Source of the DNA: Nanosynbacter sp963524495
GTDB taxonomy: Bacteria; Patescibacteriota; Saccharimonadia; Saccharimonadales; Saccharimonadaceae
Assembly (NCBI GenBank): GCA_046846435.1
Contig: CP128407.1
Location: 1-64,000, forward strand
Direction of reading: 5' to 3'
Length of the DNA: 64,000 nt
Below the pieces are notes generated by a model. The model searched no databases and was not told the origin of the DNA. It saw only the letters and a program-made list of their open reading frames with translations. Both the position numbers and the translations under genes were made by a program. Shown piece by piece: positions 18,725 to 25,992 of the stretch (within the stretch, counting starts at the first letter, position 1; every line of letters begins with the position of its first letter).

Positions 18725-19633
18725 TTAATCAAGGGTAGACTTAAGGTCGCTAACCTCGTTGTCAACGATTCGCCACAATCCATTGTCTATCACAACCCTC
18801 CAGGCCATACCAAGAATTGTGCCGGTGGTTTCTGCCTTGGTAAAAATCTGGAGCCCTTCTGTTGGTAGCGCTTCACCAGTCTTTGTATCCACAACGGTTT
18901 TGGCGCTACAGAACCTTGGCCTAAGAATCGGAAACATATTTGAGCCGGGCACCTTATGTTTATAGCCCGATTTTTCTTTCTCGTCTTTAGCCTCTAGAAG
19001 CGTCGCTATAGCCTTTTTGCCGTCGTACTCTGGGCCTGGTATCTTTCCATTGCGCAACATATCGTTCAGGACGGGTATTCTTAACTCAGGATTACCATAG
19101 ATTGCCGCAGATGCTACATATCTTGCAAAGTTAGGGTCCCACGGGCCAACATCGAAAGCTGCGACTACAGGAAGGAATAGCTTGCCCGCGACTTCTTCGG
19201 GGGAATCTGTTGGTGATGCGGGTATTCCGTAAAATTCACCAGGTTTAACCCCTGTTGATGGATTATACAAACTGTTATTTGGGTTATGTATGATTCCCCA
19301 CGCTTCTGCAAGGAGAAGTTCTTCCTTATACGGCAACAAGCGCCCTTCGTCCCCAAGTCCAGCAAACTCTTCGGGGGTCATATCTGCATACTTTTTTCTA
19401 ATTTGCTTATATCTTTTTTCGGCCAAGTCTTTTGGATCAATAGTCTCAGTCGGTGATGGTGAGGCGGATGGTGACTCTGGTGGTGAGGAGCTCTGTGTAG
19501 TAGTTGCAGGGTTTTTTTCGCTGCAGCCTGCAAGGCCCATTGCAACTGCTCCGCCGAGTATCCCGGCTAACATCCCGCGACGAGATAAGCCTTTTTCTAA
19601 TGAACTACTTGGGTCATGGTTGTATCTTGCCAT
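18725..19633 (-). CDS. Secreted lipoprotein of unknown function with twin-arginine-like signal
   Basis: A 302-residue predicted lipoprotein. The signal region reads SRRGMLAGILGGAVAMGLAG followed by Cys, combining a twin-arginine-like motif with a lipobox whose Cys (about residue 37) would carry the lipid. A Ser/Pro/Thr-rich spacer follows (about 43-65), then a mixed domain of about 235 residues that was not recognised. The RR motif hints at export of a folded protein by the Tat route, but no tat genes are in the window. The gene stands alone on the minus strand, upstream of the secretion operon in the same direction with about 95 bases between, and has its own promoter with an inverted repeat. 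Confidence 0.8.
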   Translation of the reverse strand: MARYNHDPSSSLEKGLSRRGMLAGILGGAVAMGLAGCSEKNPATTTQSSSPPESPSASPSPTETIDPKDLAEKRYKQIRKKYADMTPEEFAGLGDEGRLLPYKEELLLAEAWGIIHNPNNSLYNPSTGVKPGEFYGIPASPTDSPEEVAGKLFLPVVAAFDVGPWDPNFARYVASAAIYGNPELRIPVLNDMLRNGKIPGPEYDGKKAIATLLEAKDEKEKSGYKHKVPGSNMFPILRPRFCSAKTVVDTKTGEALPTEGLQIFTKAETTGTILGMAWRVVIDNGLWRIVDNEVSDLKSTLD

Positions 19634-19690
19634 AACGCTTGGAGTCCTTTCTCTGGCCTGTGGCCAGTCATAGAGTAGTTTTAATCCACC

Positions 19691-19749
19691 TCAGAGTAGG
19701 TAATGAACTCTGAATAACATCATTGTAACACATTCTGTATATTTAGCAA
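19691..19749 (-). promoter_or_regulatory. Promoter with operator-like inverted repeat upstream of lipoprotein gene
   Basis: Minus-strand TTGCTA (19744-19749) and TACAAT (19722-19727) are 16 bases apart. Just downstream lies a 7-base inverted repeat, TCAGAGT (19691-19697) and ACTCTGA (19707-19713), with a 9-base spacer, in a position suited to a repressor. A second perfect palindrome, CTGGCC-TGT-GGCCAG (19653-19667), lies in the leader. Confidence 0.4.
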
Positions 19750-19828
19750 TACCCCCACGGCAACAAAGTAAATAAAACAACCCTTATGTTTTAGAAATAA
19801 TGGGTTGTTGAATAATAAAATCTAATCC

Positions 19829-19906
19829 TGGCGCGCCCGACCGGATTCGAACCGGCGATCTCCTCCGTGACAGGGAGGCGTGATAGGCCAACTTCACTAC
19901 GGGCGC
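19829..19906 (-). tRNA. tRNA-Asp (anticodon GTC)
   Basis: Full cloverleaf on the minus strand: acceptor GCGCCCG pairing with CGGGCGC, anticodon stem CCTCC/GGAGG around loop CTGTCAC (anticodon GTC), T-arm with GGTTCGAATCC, encoded CCA end. No intron. Confidence 0.95.
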
Positions 19907-19955
19907 ATAACTTTCCGTATGATAGCAAACTTTTATGGCTTTTTCAAGAAATCGT

Positions 19956-19984
19956 TTGCATTTTTCCTGCCACTATTTTACAAT
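19956..19984 (+). promoter_or_regulatory. Promoter of the pilin gene cluster
   Basis: TTGCAT (19956-19961), a 17-base spacer and TACAAT (19979-19984) precede the first pilin gene by about 20 bases. It probably drives all six tandem pilin genes to the terminator at 22351. Confidence 0.55.
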
Positions 19985-20005
19985 TTAGGGTAAGAGATTT
20001 GTATT

Positions 20006-20383
20006 ATGACAAAAAGAAATATTTTCATCACCGCTATCTTTCTCGCAACCATTATCTGCGGCGTCGTGCTGTCTGGTATATCTGCGTTCGCTGATAGTGA
20101 ATGCGGCGGCGCAAAGACCTCGATCATTAATTGTGGCGGTGCGACTGGCGATGCTGCTATTCTCGGTATCATCAAAATGGTTATCCAGATCATGACTGCC
20201 GGTATCGGCATCTTGGCGGTCGGTACGGTGATATACGGCGGTATTCTCTATTCTGCGTCTGGCGGTAGTCCAGACAATATCAAAAAAGCCAAAGAGCTCT
20301 GGGTTAACACTGCTATCGGCCTCATCATATTCGCGTTTTTTGTAGCCATCACCAACTTCCTGATCCCTGGGGGGGTATTCTGA
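20006..20383 (+). CDS. Type IV secretion pilin-like protein (VirB2/TrbC type), copy 1
   Basis: A 125-residue protein with a signal peptide (1-30, ending SAFA), a short Gly/Cys-bearing segment, and two membrane helices (about 52-78 and 93-117) joined by a short loop with SGGSPDNIKKAKE. This is the VirB2/TrbC pilin layout; the CPR form has its own family of type IV secretion pilins. It is the first of six consecutive pilin-like genes. Two Cys residues in the mature N-terminus distinguish it from copies 3, 5 and 6. The stop codon TGA shares one base with the next ATG. Confidence 0.85.
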   Translation: MTKRNIFITAIFLATIICGVVLSGISAFADSECGGAKTSIINCGGATGDAAILGIIKMVIQIMTAGIGILAVGTVIYGGILYSASGGSPDNIKKAKELWVNTAIGLIIFAFFVAITNFLIPGGVF

Positions 20384-20841
20384 TGAAGCATATTGTGATC
20401 GCGCTGGGGCTGATGATCGCGGGGTCACTGATGCTGTCGGTGGTTCAGGCAACACCGGCCAGCGCGGCCTGTGGCGGCAACATCTTGACGCTCAAGCCGT
20501 GGTACGACGGGCTGACCAAGTCGGATTGTAACCTCAAAGCGATTGTCGACAATGGTGATAAGCGCGCCCAAAACGACCCGGGTAATTACGCCACGCTCAA
20601 CGGCTTTATCTGGCGGGCGATATTGAACGTTGTCGAGGATCTGTTGCAGCTGGCGGGCTTTGTGACGGTCGGCTTTGTGATATACGGCGGCTTTCTATAT
20701 CTGACCAGTAGCGGTGATGCGAATCAGATGGCTAATGGTATGAAGACGGTGATTAATGCGGCGATCGGCCTAGTGATTGCTATTGCCTCGGTGGCGCTGG
20801 TGAATGTCGTGGCTGACGGATTGGGGTTGCCACGGTCATGA
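20383..20841 (+). CDS. Type IV secretion pilin-like protein, copy 2 (longest)
   Basis: A 152-residue pilin-like protein with signal peptide (1-29, ending ASA), a longer polar segment (30-80) with two Cys residues, and the paired membrane helices around the family loop TSSGDANQMANG (about 106-117). It overlaps the upstream stop by one base (TGATG) and the next gene by four bases (ATGA), so the three first pilin genes are translationally coupled. The longer exterior part suggests a specialised rather than major subunit (inference). Confidence 0.83.
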   Translation: MKHIVIALGLMIAGSLMLSVVQATPASAACGGNILTLKPWYDGLTKSDCNLKAIVDNGDKRAQNDPGNYATLNGFIWRAILNVVEDLLQLAGFVTVGFVIYGGFLYLTSSGDANQMANGMKTVINAAIGLVIAIASVALVNVVADGLGLPRS

Positions 20842-21137
20842 TGCGATTTGTAGCCGGTGTATTGGGGTCGCCAGATTCGCTGGGCATTCCGACGAACAGT
20901 GCTTCGGCGGATGCACTGGGTAACATTCTCAATACGGTGTATTTCTTTGCCGGGGCGATCGCGATTTTGATGTTGGTGCTGGCCGGTATCAATTACGCCA
21001 ATTCGAGCGGCGACACTAACAAGCTTACCAAGGCGAAAAATACCATTCTCGGTACCGTTATCGGCATTATTATCATCCTCTCCGCATTTCTCATTACTAA
21101 CTTTGTCATTAGTGGCATGAAAGGATCGGCAATATGA
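20838..21137 (+). CDS. Type IV secretion pilin-like protein, copy 3 (no signal peptide)
   Basis: A 99-residue protein with the pilin helix-loop-helix (helices about 32-50 and 69-92, loop SSGDTNKLTKAKNT), but without the typical cleavable signal peptide of the other copies: the N-terminus is MMRFVAGVLGSPDSLGIPTN. It therefore may be inserted without processing or be a non-pilin membrane subunit. It overlaps both neighbours by four bases. Confidence 0.8.
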   Translation: MMRFVAGVLGSPDSLGIPTNSASADALGNILNTVYFFAGAIAILMLVLAGINYANSSGDTNKLTKAKNTILGTVIGIIIILSAFLITNFVISGMKGSAI

Positions 21138-21499
21138 AAAAACTCGTAGTCATTATCGGCATGATAGCGGCGCTCGTTGCCCCACTAGTGGTGGCATCAA
21201 GCGTATCCGCCCAGAATGTCGACATTTACGGCGCCTGCTCGGGCTCCAGTGGTGAAGTCTGTAAAAACCGTGGCGCGACGGTGCAGCCGCTGTTTAAGAA
21301 TCTCATCAATGCTATCTTGCTCATCCTCGGCGCCATTTCTGTCATCATGATCATCATCGGTGGCTTTCAGTATGTGACCTCGGCCGGCGACTCTAATAAG
21401 GTTAAAACTGCCAAGTCGACCATTATGTACGCGGTGATTGGTGTCGCCGTAGCGCTTCTATCGTATGCCATTGTTGATTTTGTGTTTGGCAAAATATAA
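21134..21499 (+). CDS. Type IV secretion pilin-like protein, copy 4
   Basis: A 121-residue pilin-like protein: signal peptide (1-26, ending SAQ after VSA), a short mature N-terminus with two Cys (GACSGSSGEVC), then paired helices with the loop TSAGDSNKVKTAKS, closely matching copies 5 and 6. The ATG overlaps the upstream stop by four bases. The conserved GDSNKV-KTAK-TIMYAVIG block marks it as a recent paralogue of copies 5 and 6. Confidence 0.85.
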   Translation: MKKLVVIIGMIAALVAPLVVASSVSAQNVDIYGACSGSSGEVCKNRGATVQPLFKNLINAILLILGAISVIMIIIGGFQYVTSAGDSNKVKTAKSTIMYAVIGVAVALLSYAIVDFVFGKI

Positions 21500-21516
21500 G
21501 AAAAAAGGAGAAATGT

Positions 21517-21891
21517 ATGAAACGATATAGAAAAACCCTCGTAACCGCCGTCTTGTCATTAGCGGTTGCTGCCGTGGCTGTCGTCATGCCGATCGCCCTG
21601 CCATCCGTGTCGGCCCAATTTAAGAGCGGTTTGGATGCAGCTCGAACACAGGAGATGAGCACGAAGCCTATCGGCACCACCATAGGCGAGGTGGTTAATA
21701 TCTTTCTCTACTTTGTCGGTGCGGTGGCGGTTATTGTTGTGATCTGGGGCGGCTTTCAGTACATCACCTCGTCAGGCGATAGCCAAAAGGCAACCACTGC
21801 CAAAAACACCATCATGTACGCAGTGATCGGTATCGTCGTGGTGGTCATGTCGTATGCTATTGTTAACTGGGTTTTTGGCTTGTTTAAGTAG
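21517..21891 (+). CDS. Type IV secretion pilin-like protein, copy 5
   Basis: A 124-residue protein with signal peptide (about 1-32, ending VSA), a short mature N-terminus without Cys, and the two helices around TSSGDSQKATTAKNTIMYAV. It follows copy 4 after 17 bases and has a good ribosome site (AAAGGAG). High similarity to copies 4 and 6 suggests tandem duplication. Confidence 0.85.
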   Translation: MKRYRKTLVTAVLSLAVAAVAVVMPIALPSVSAQFKSGLDAARTQEMSTKPIGTTIGEVVNIFLYFVGAVAVIVVIWGGFQYITSSGDSQKATTAKNTIMYAVIGIVVVVMSYAIVNWVFGLFK

Positions 21892-21949
21892 CCAAATGAT
21901 GATAGAATAACAGCTGAAATGACATTAACCCTAAACAAGGAAGCAATAA

Positions 21950-22330
21950 ATGAATAAACTCAAAGTTATCATCGCTGGTATGCTCGCTGTGACGGTGCTG
22001 GCATTTGCGACAGTGCCGGTGGCGAACGCACAATATAACCTTAGAAATGGCGCAGATGCCGCCAAGGGCGACGGTGCCGCTAACGGTGTTGATAGGCCAA
22101 ATGATCTTGTTAAGAATGTTGTCAATGGCATCCTCTACTTTGTTGGTATTCTGTCGGTGATTATGTTGATCTGGGGCGGTATCCTTTACACGACCTCATC
22201 TGGTGACTCGAATAAGGTGACTACTGCTAAAAACACCATTATGTACGCGGTGATTGGTCTGGTGGTGGCGATCTTTGCTTATGCTATCGTTAACTTCGTA
22301 CTGGTTACTTCCACTGGCGTTGGCTCGTAG
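21950..22330 (+). CDS. Type IV secretion pilin-like protein, copy 6
   Basis: A 126-residue protein with signal peptide (about 1-25, ending ANA), mature N-terminus starting near QYNLRNGADAAKGDGAANGV, and two helices around TSSGDSNKVTTAKNTIMYAV. Its mature N-terminus, with ARGDG-like pattern, resembles the isolated seventh copy at 25993-26400, so these two are probably the closest pair. The ribosome site is AAGGAAG. A strong terminator follows. Confidence 0.85.
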   Translation: MNKLKVIIAGMLAVTVLAFATVPVANAQYNLRNGADAAKGDGAANGVDRPNDLVKNVVNGILYFVGILSVIMLIWGGILYTTSSGDSNKVTTAKNTIMYAVIGLVVAIFAYAIVNFVLVTSTGVGS

Positions 22331-22350
22331 GGATCACGTTAGGTCTTTAT

Positions 22351-22380
22351 AAACCCCCGGCGCTTCCGGGGGTTTAGTTT
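22351..22380. terminator. Rho-independent terminator after the pilin cluster
   Basis: Stem AAACCCCCGG / CCGGGGGTTT with a short loop (22351-22374), followed by T-rich sequence. The A-run before and T-run after the stem make it usable from both sides, serving the pilin genes and the convergent hsp20 gene. Confidence 0.85.
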
Positions 22381-22422
22381 TTATTGTGGTTTTAACAATT
22401 AAACACTGGTTCGTCTTTTGAA

Positions 22423-22911
22423 TTAGAGAACCTGGATTTTCTTGGCACGTTCTTGTTTAATTTTCTCGAAAGTGATGGTGAGCACGCCGTCTTTGAGTTC
22501 GGCCTTGACGCCTTCTTCGTTGACCGCGACGGGTAGCGCCAGGGTGCGGCTAAACTCACCCCAGTAGCATTCTTGGATATGCCAGTTCTTGACGTCGGTC
22601 TCGTCGCCGCTTGATAGGGTGCCGCTGATCGTGAGGATGCCGTCGGAGATGCTGACATCTAGGTCGTTACGATCAACACCAGCCGTCCGGGCTTTGATAA
22701 TAAGTTCGGTTTCTGATTCAAACACATCGACTGCCAGCTGCCCCATCAAATCATCTGCTTCGTCCTCCCAATCATCATCAAGGGTGGGCGCTGCGGTAGC
22801 CGGTGCTGCTGCGGGTGCGGCTGGTTGCGGCGCGTCATTAGCCAGATCATCATTCAAGAAAGCTGCAGTTAGCTCATCCTCAATTAACAAATCGTCATTT
22901 TTGCGTGCCAT
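22423..22911 (-). CDS. Small heat shock protein Hsp20 (alpha-crystallin family)
   Basis: A 162-residue holdase chaperone that would bind unfolding proteins in the cytoplasm. The alpha-crystallin domain spans about residues 58-150: the start QLAVDVFESETELIIKA, the middle DGILTISGTL, the ECYWGEFSRTLALP pattern and the conserved end KDGVLTITF. The N-terminal 55 residues are acidic and then Ala/Pro-rich, which is longer than usual for bacterial Hsp20 and probably disordered. The short C-terminal tail ends in the expected I-x-V-like motif (KKIQVL). It is convergent with the pilin cluster and divergent from comF. Confidence 0.93.
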   Translation of the reverse strand: MARKNDDLLIEDELTAAFLNDDLANDAPQPAAPAAAPATAAPTLDDDWEDEADDLMGQLAVDVFESETELIIKARTAGVDRNDLDVSISDGILTISGTLSSGDETDVKNWHIQECYWGEFSRTLALPVAVNEEGVKAELKDGVLTITFEKIKQERAKKIQVL

Positions 22912-22953
22912 GTTTCCTCCGCCTTTATAGGCTGATTGACAATATCATCTATT

Positions 22954-22982
22954 AGTATAACGGTTATGTGCGCTATAATCAA
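22954..22982 (-). promoter_or_regulatory. hsp20 promoter overlapping the comF promoter
   Basis: On the minus strand TTGATT (22977-22982), a 17-base spacer and TATACT (22954-22959) give a promoter for hsp20 with a leader of about 40 bases. A plus-strand TATAAT (22974-22979) for comF overlaps the hsp20 -35 box, so the two promoters should compete. No CIRCE element is present here. Confidence 0.45.
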
Positions 22983-23006
22983 GAGTGAAAGGCGAAAAAG
23001 CGAAAA

Positions 23007-23771
23007 ATGCCTATTGATACGCTATTATCATATATCGCGCCGCATTATTGTTATGGTTGTGGTGCGACTGGCTCGCTTTTGTGTCGGTCGTGTCTTGAGG
23101 CGGTAAAGCAGCATCATTGTCGAGCCTGCGTGATTTGTGGGCAGCCGTGCGCCGGTGGCAACGTGTGTCGGCGACATGCCCTGCCCTACGAGGCGCTCGA
23201 CTGTGTGCTGTGGCGGCGAGGTGCGGTGGCGCGGCTGATTGATGATTATAAGTTTCATCGCGTGCGCGCCGTCAGTGGGGTGTTGGCTAGGCTCCTAGGC
23301 GAACTGCTCCCAGAATACAACGCGTCGACGGTGGTTGTGCCGGTGCCGACGGCTCCTGCCAATATTCGTAAGCGCGGTTATGATCATATGTTGCTGATCG
23401 CTCGGCAGTTTGCTCGGCGGCGGGGATTGAGAGTCGAGCGACCCTTGGTCAGGCAGACGAATGTGACGCAGCATTATGCTCGCTCGGCGGCTGAGCGTCG
23501 AAAGCAAGCGCAGCAGTTTTTCCGGGCTCGTGGCGCTCGAGCCGATGTTCCCTATCTGATCTTGGATGATATTTTCACCACTGGCTCAACGATCAGGGCG
23601 GCAGCCCAAACGCTACGAGCGACTGGTGCGCGGGACATTCGCGTGGGGATTATCGCTCGCCAGGGGAACGACAAAAAGGCTACTGCAAAGACGCCGCCAA
23701 ATCCTAATCGTGATGATACGAACCGCCCCGAGCGATCTCTTGGGCGCGGTACAGCTGCTCGGCGAGAATGA
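23007..23771 (+). CDS. comF: ComF-family phosphoribosyltransferase
   Basis: ComF proteins couple a Cys-rich metal-binding N-terminus to a phosphoribosyltransferase-like domain and are needed for DNA uptake during natural transformation; their exact reaction is unresolved. The 254-residue product has CYGCGATGSLLCRSC and CRACVICGQPC motifs (15-60), then the transferase fold with VVPVPT and the PRPP-binding loop LILDDIFTTGST (about 185-196). The last 35 residues or so are basic, low-complexity and overlap rlmH by 68 bases on the opposite strand; this tail is absent from most ComF proteins and may not be functional. Saccharibacteria encode competence-type genes, so a role in nucleic acid import is plausible. 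Confidence 0.88.
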   Translation: MPIDTLLSYIAPHYCYGCGATGSLLCRSCLEAVKQHHCRACVICGQPCAGGNVCRRHALPYEALDCVLWRRGAVARLIDDYKFHRVRAVSGVLARLLGELLPEYNASTVVVPVPTAPANIRKRGYDHMLLIARQFARRRGLRVERPLVRQTNVTQHYARSAAERRKQAQQFFRARGARADVPYLILDDIFTTGSTIRAAAQTLRATGARDIRVGIIARQGNDKKATAKTPPNPNRDDTNRPERSLGRGTAARRE

Positions 23772-24156
23772 GCCGTACCAGCTGGTGCGGAAATACCAGG
23801 CGTGATAGCGACCAAACGATGTCGGCTCGCCGGTGAAGCGTCTCGGTAACGCCATACGCCCCGCCAATGATGATAACGATGTGCTGATCGGTATGGTCAA
23901 GGATGAGCCGCGATAGTTCTGGCGAGTTCAGGTTGCGGCCACGTTCATCGAGGAGGATGACGAAGTCGTGCGGCCTGAGGCGAGACATCAGGTGTTCTGA
24001 CTCGTCCTGGCGCGCTCTGTCGCCGATTTGGCCGGAATGTGGGATGATGATCATTTCTGCGGCGAATGGCGCTCTGAGGCGCTCTAAAAAGCGCTTAATG
24101 CCTGGCTCTACCCAGGGCTCGTGCCGCTTGCCAATGGTGAGGATGGTAATTTTCAT
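23704..24156 (-). CDS. rlmH: 23S rRNA pseudouridine(1915) N3-methyltransferase RlmH
   Basis: RlmH is a small SPOUT-fold enzyme that methylates pseudouridine 1915 in helix 69 of 23S rRNA on the assembled 70S ribosome. The 150 residues match family length, with the start MKITILTIGKRHEPWVEPGI, the SAM-knot segment IVIIIGGAYGV and the C-terminal LVFPHQLVRLILAEQLYRAQ. The ATG overlaps the upstream SGNH gene's stop by four bases, so the two are co-translated. The 3' end runs antisense into the comF tail. Confidence 0.95.
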   Translation of the reverse strand: MKITILTIGKRHEPWVEPGIKRFLERLRAPFAAEMIIIPHSGQIGDRARQDESEHLMSRLRPHDFVILLDERGRNLNSPELSRLILDHTDQHIVIIIGGAYGVTETLHRRADIVWSLSRLVFPHQLVRLILAEQLYRAQEIARGGSYHHD

Positions 24157-25025
24157 GTGCGGGCTTTCGGTGGAGCGTTATTATCATGCAGGATGGCTTC
24201 GGCGGTTGCCTTGGCGATTTGGTGGTGGACATGGGCGGTCGGATGGCCCACGTCATCACCTCCAGTTACCACACCAAGGCCGAATGTAGCGCAAGCATCG
24301 ACGTCCTTTGGCGGCTCGACCAGGGTGATGCGCGGTTCGTGCATGCTGGCCACAACGTCGCGGATAGCTTGATTGACCGTCTCGATAAAGCTGGCGACAA
24401 AGTGATCAGTGTCGTTATTGATAATCGTTGGACAGATGTCGCGTGGCTGGATGGGTGTGGTATAGAGGTTGATGTATAGCTGGGCGTTGGGGGCATGTTC
24501 AAGGATAGAGCGGTAGGCTTGCTCGAGCGACTGACGATATTCGTCTGAGTACAGTCGGCGAAAGACATCGATATACATCTCGCTGCGCGTACCGCATCGT
24601 CCGTGCAAACAGGCGTCGAACACTACGTTGAGGTCAACCATATTGGTGCCAAGCGTCAGCGTGACAATATCGGTTTCGGGGCTAAGGGCGTTGATTTGCG
24701 GTGGCTGGTCGTCAAACTGCTGGTTAGAGATATGCTCTGGCCCGGCGCCACGGCAGGCTACGAGGGTAATGTTATCTGAAGGAATGCCAAACGCTTCGAG
24801 TTGCCGCGCGTAAGCTTCGGGTGAGCGCCGGCACTCTGTTGTTGTGTCGTCGTAATTCCCTAGCCCTGCCCCGCTGGCGACTGAATCACCCATGCCAACG
24901 ACGTAAGTGTGCTTTGCTTGCTCGGGCGAGATGCTCGGGTGGCTGGACGCTGATAGCGCTAATGAAGTGAGGGCCGCTATAGTAGCGACCCCCCGTTTGG
25001 CTAATGTTTCTAATCTTTCTCTCAT
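24153..25025 (-). CDS. Secreted SGNH/GDSL-type hydrolase
   Basis: A 290-residue predicted extracellular esterase or related hydrolase. A hydrophobic signal-like stretch (about 10-25) leads to block I, VVGMGDSVASGAGLG, with the nucleophile Ser (about residue 48), followed by a segment with TLTLGTNMVDL replacing the usual GxND block, and the late His/Asp region around GHPTAHVHH. Substrate cannot be told from the sequence; related enzymes deacetylate polysaccharides or cut lipid esters. The open frame continues upstream through two tRNA genes, which is not meaningful; the ATG at 25025 lies 11 bases after the tRNA-Ser end, so the gene is probably co-transcribed with the tRNA cluster and with rlmH. 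Confidence 0.82.
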   Translation of the reverse strand: MRERLETLAKRGVATIAALTSLALSASSHPSISPEQAKHTYVVGMGDSVASGAGLGNYDDTTTECRRSPEAYARQLEAFGIPSDNITLVACRGAGPEHISNQQFDDQPPQINALSPETDIVTLTLGTNMVDLNVVFDACLHGRCGTRSEMYIDVFRRLYSDEYRQSLEQAYRSILEHAPNAQLYINLYTTPIQPRDICPTIINNDTDHFVASFIETVNQAIRDVVASMHEPRITLVEPPKDVDACATFGLGVVTGGDDVGHPTAHVHHQIAKATAEAILHDNNAPPKART

Positions 25026-25036
25026 GATGTCGTGTC

Positions 25037-25126
25037 TGGCGGAAGGGGAGGGATTCGAACCCTCGGTACGTTTTACCGCACGCCGGTTTTCAAGACCGGT
25101 ACCTTCAACCACTCGGTCACCCTTCC
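25037..25126 (-). tRNA. tRNA-Ser (anticodon TGA)
   Basis: Minus strand. Acceptor GGAAGGG pairs with CCCTTCC, anticodon loop CTTGAAA (TGA), long variable arm typical of class II tRNA-Ser, T-arm GGTTCGAATCC, encoded CCA. No intron. Confidence 0.95.
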
Positions 25127-25149
25127 AATTAATCGTAGCGACTGGATTC

Positions 25150-25237
25150 TGGCGGAGAGAGAGGGATTCGAACCCTCGATGGGTTGCCCCATACCGCTTT
25201 TCGAGAGCGGCCAGTTCAACCACTCCTGCACCTCTCC
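25150..25237 (-). tRNA. tRNA-Ser (anticodon CGA)
   Basis: Minus strand. Acceptor GGAGAGG, anticodon stem CCGCT/AGCGG with loop CTCGAAA (CGA), long variable arm, T-arm GGTTCGAATCC, encoded CCA. It lies between tRNA-Arg and tRNA-Ser(TGA). Confidence 0.95.
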
Positions 25238-25246
25238 AAATAAAAA

Positions 25247-25323
25247 TGGTACACCCGGCACGATTCGAACGTACGACCTTTGGCTCCGCAAGCCAACGCT
25301 CTATCCAGCTGAGCTACGGGTGC
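25247..25323 (-). tRNA. tRNA-Arg with rare anticodon GCG
   Basis: Minus strand. Acceptor GCACCCG pairs with CGGGTGT through one G-U pair, D-arm GCTC/GAGC, anticodon stem TTGGC/GCCAA with loop TTGCGGA, T-loop TTCGAAT, encoded CCA. U33 fixes the anticodon as GCG. Most bacteria read CGN codons with an ACG anticodon edited to inosine, so GCG is unusual. Confidence 0.93.
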
Positions 25324-25348
25324 ATACAGCCTTTCGGAAATCCGATTG

Positions 25349-25377
25349 GCTATAACAAAAATATAAAGAACTTTCAA
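25349..25377 (-). promoter_or_regulatory. Promoter of the tRNA Arg-Ser-Ser cluster
   Basis: Minus-strand TTGAAA (25372-25377), a 17-base spacer and TATAGC (25349-25354) lie 25 bases before the tRNA-Arg 5' end. Confidence 0.45.
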
Positions 25378-25430
25378 TGCCAGTGGCAATGAACTTTTGT
25401 ATTCTAGCACACCCGTTAGTCCGGGGCAAG

Positions 25431-25961
25431 CTATAGCCTGATGATCCGAATGAGCTTCTCCAGCGCATCCGGCGCGATTTCTTGCATCGGCAGTCGTGCC
25501 CCCAGTATGTCGACGATGGTCTCGCCCTCGGCCTCAGAAAAATAGATGGTCAGTGCTGGCGAGAACCGCTTGACCGGTAGTAAAATCGCCGAGTGTTGAT
25601 CACCGTCTTGCCCCAGCCCAAAGGCTCGAAACTCACTGAAATCATACAAACGATCAGCGACGTAAACGCCCTTGGGGCTGATGGCGTAATTGACCATTAC
25701 TGATGGCTTGGATCGAAGTAGTACGAGCGCCACCGCCATGATCGGCAGTAAAATCGCGAACGTCCAACTATTAAAAACAAAAATTGCCAGCGCCATCAGG
25801 GCAAGCACTACGAAACCAACAGCGACATACCAGCCAGTCGTGCGGTGGGCCTGCACGCCCTCGGGGGCCTGCCAAGCGATAGGCTGCGATAAGTCAGTCA
25901 TCGGCTGGGCCGCGTCTTGCTGGGTGTTTTCGGTGTCGGTTGCGTGTGGCTGCTCTTCCAT
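25431..25961 (-). CDS. Membrane protein of unknown function
   Basis: A 176-residue protein: a polar N-terminus (1-45), two adjacent membrane segments (about 47-68, VAVGFVVLALMALAIFVF, and 71-86), and a C-terminal domain (about 90-176) with alternating hydrophobic residues that may be a small beta domain similar to PH-like bacterial domains. No family was assigned. The frame is open to 26024, but the ATG at 25961 follows a TGGTATACT extended -10 box after six bases, which argues for a leaderless start there. Confidence 0.72.
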   Translation of the reverse strand: MEEQPHATDTENTQQDAAQPMTDLSQPIAWQAPEGVQAHRTTGWYVAVGFVVLALMALAIFVFNSWTFAILLPIMAVALVLLRSKPSVMVNYAISPKGVYVADRLYDFSEFRAFGLGQDGDQHSAILLPVKRFSPALTIYFSEAEGETIVDILGARLPMQEIAPDALEKLIRIIRL

Positions 25962-25992
25962 ATGTCTAGTATACCATGAGCGGTATGATCTG

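Noticed and set aside
25025..25223. N-terminal extension of the SGNH hydrolase through the tRNA-Ser genes
   Set aside because: Both tRNA cloverleaves are complete, so the open frame there is chance; the signal peptide begins at 25025.
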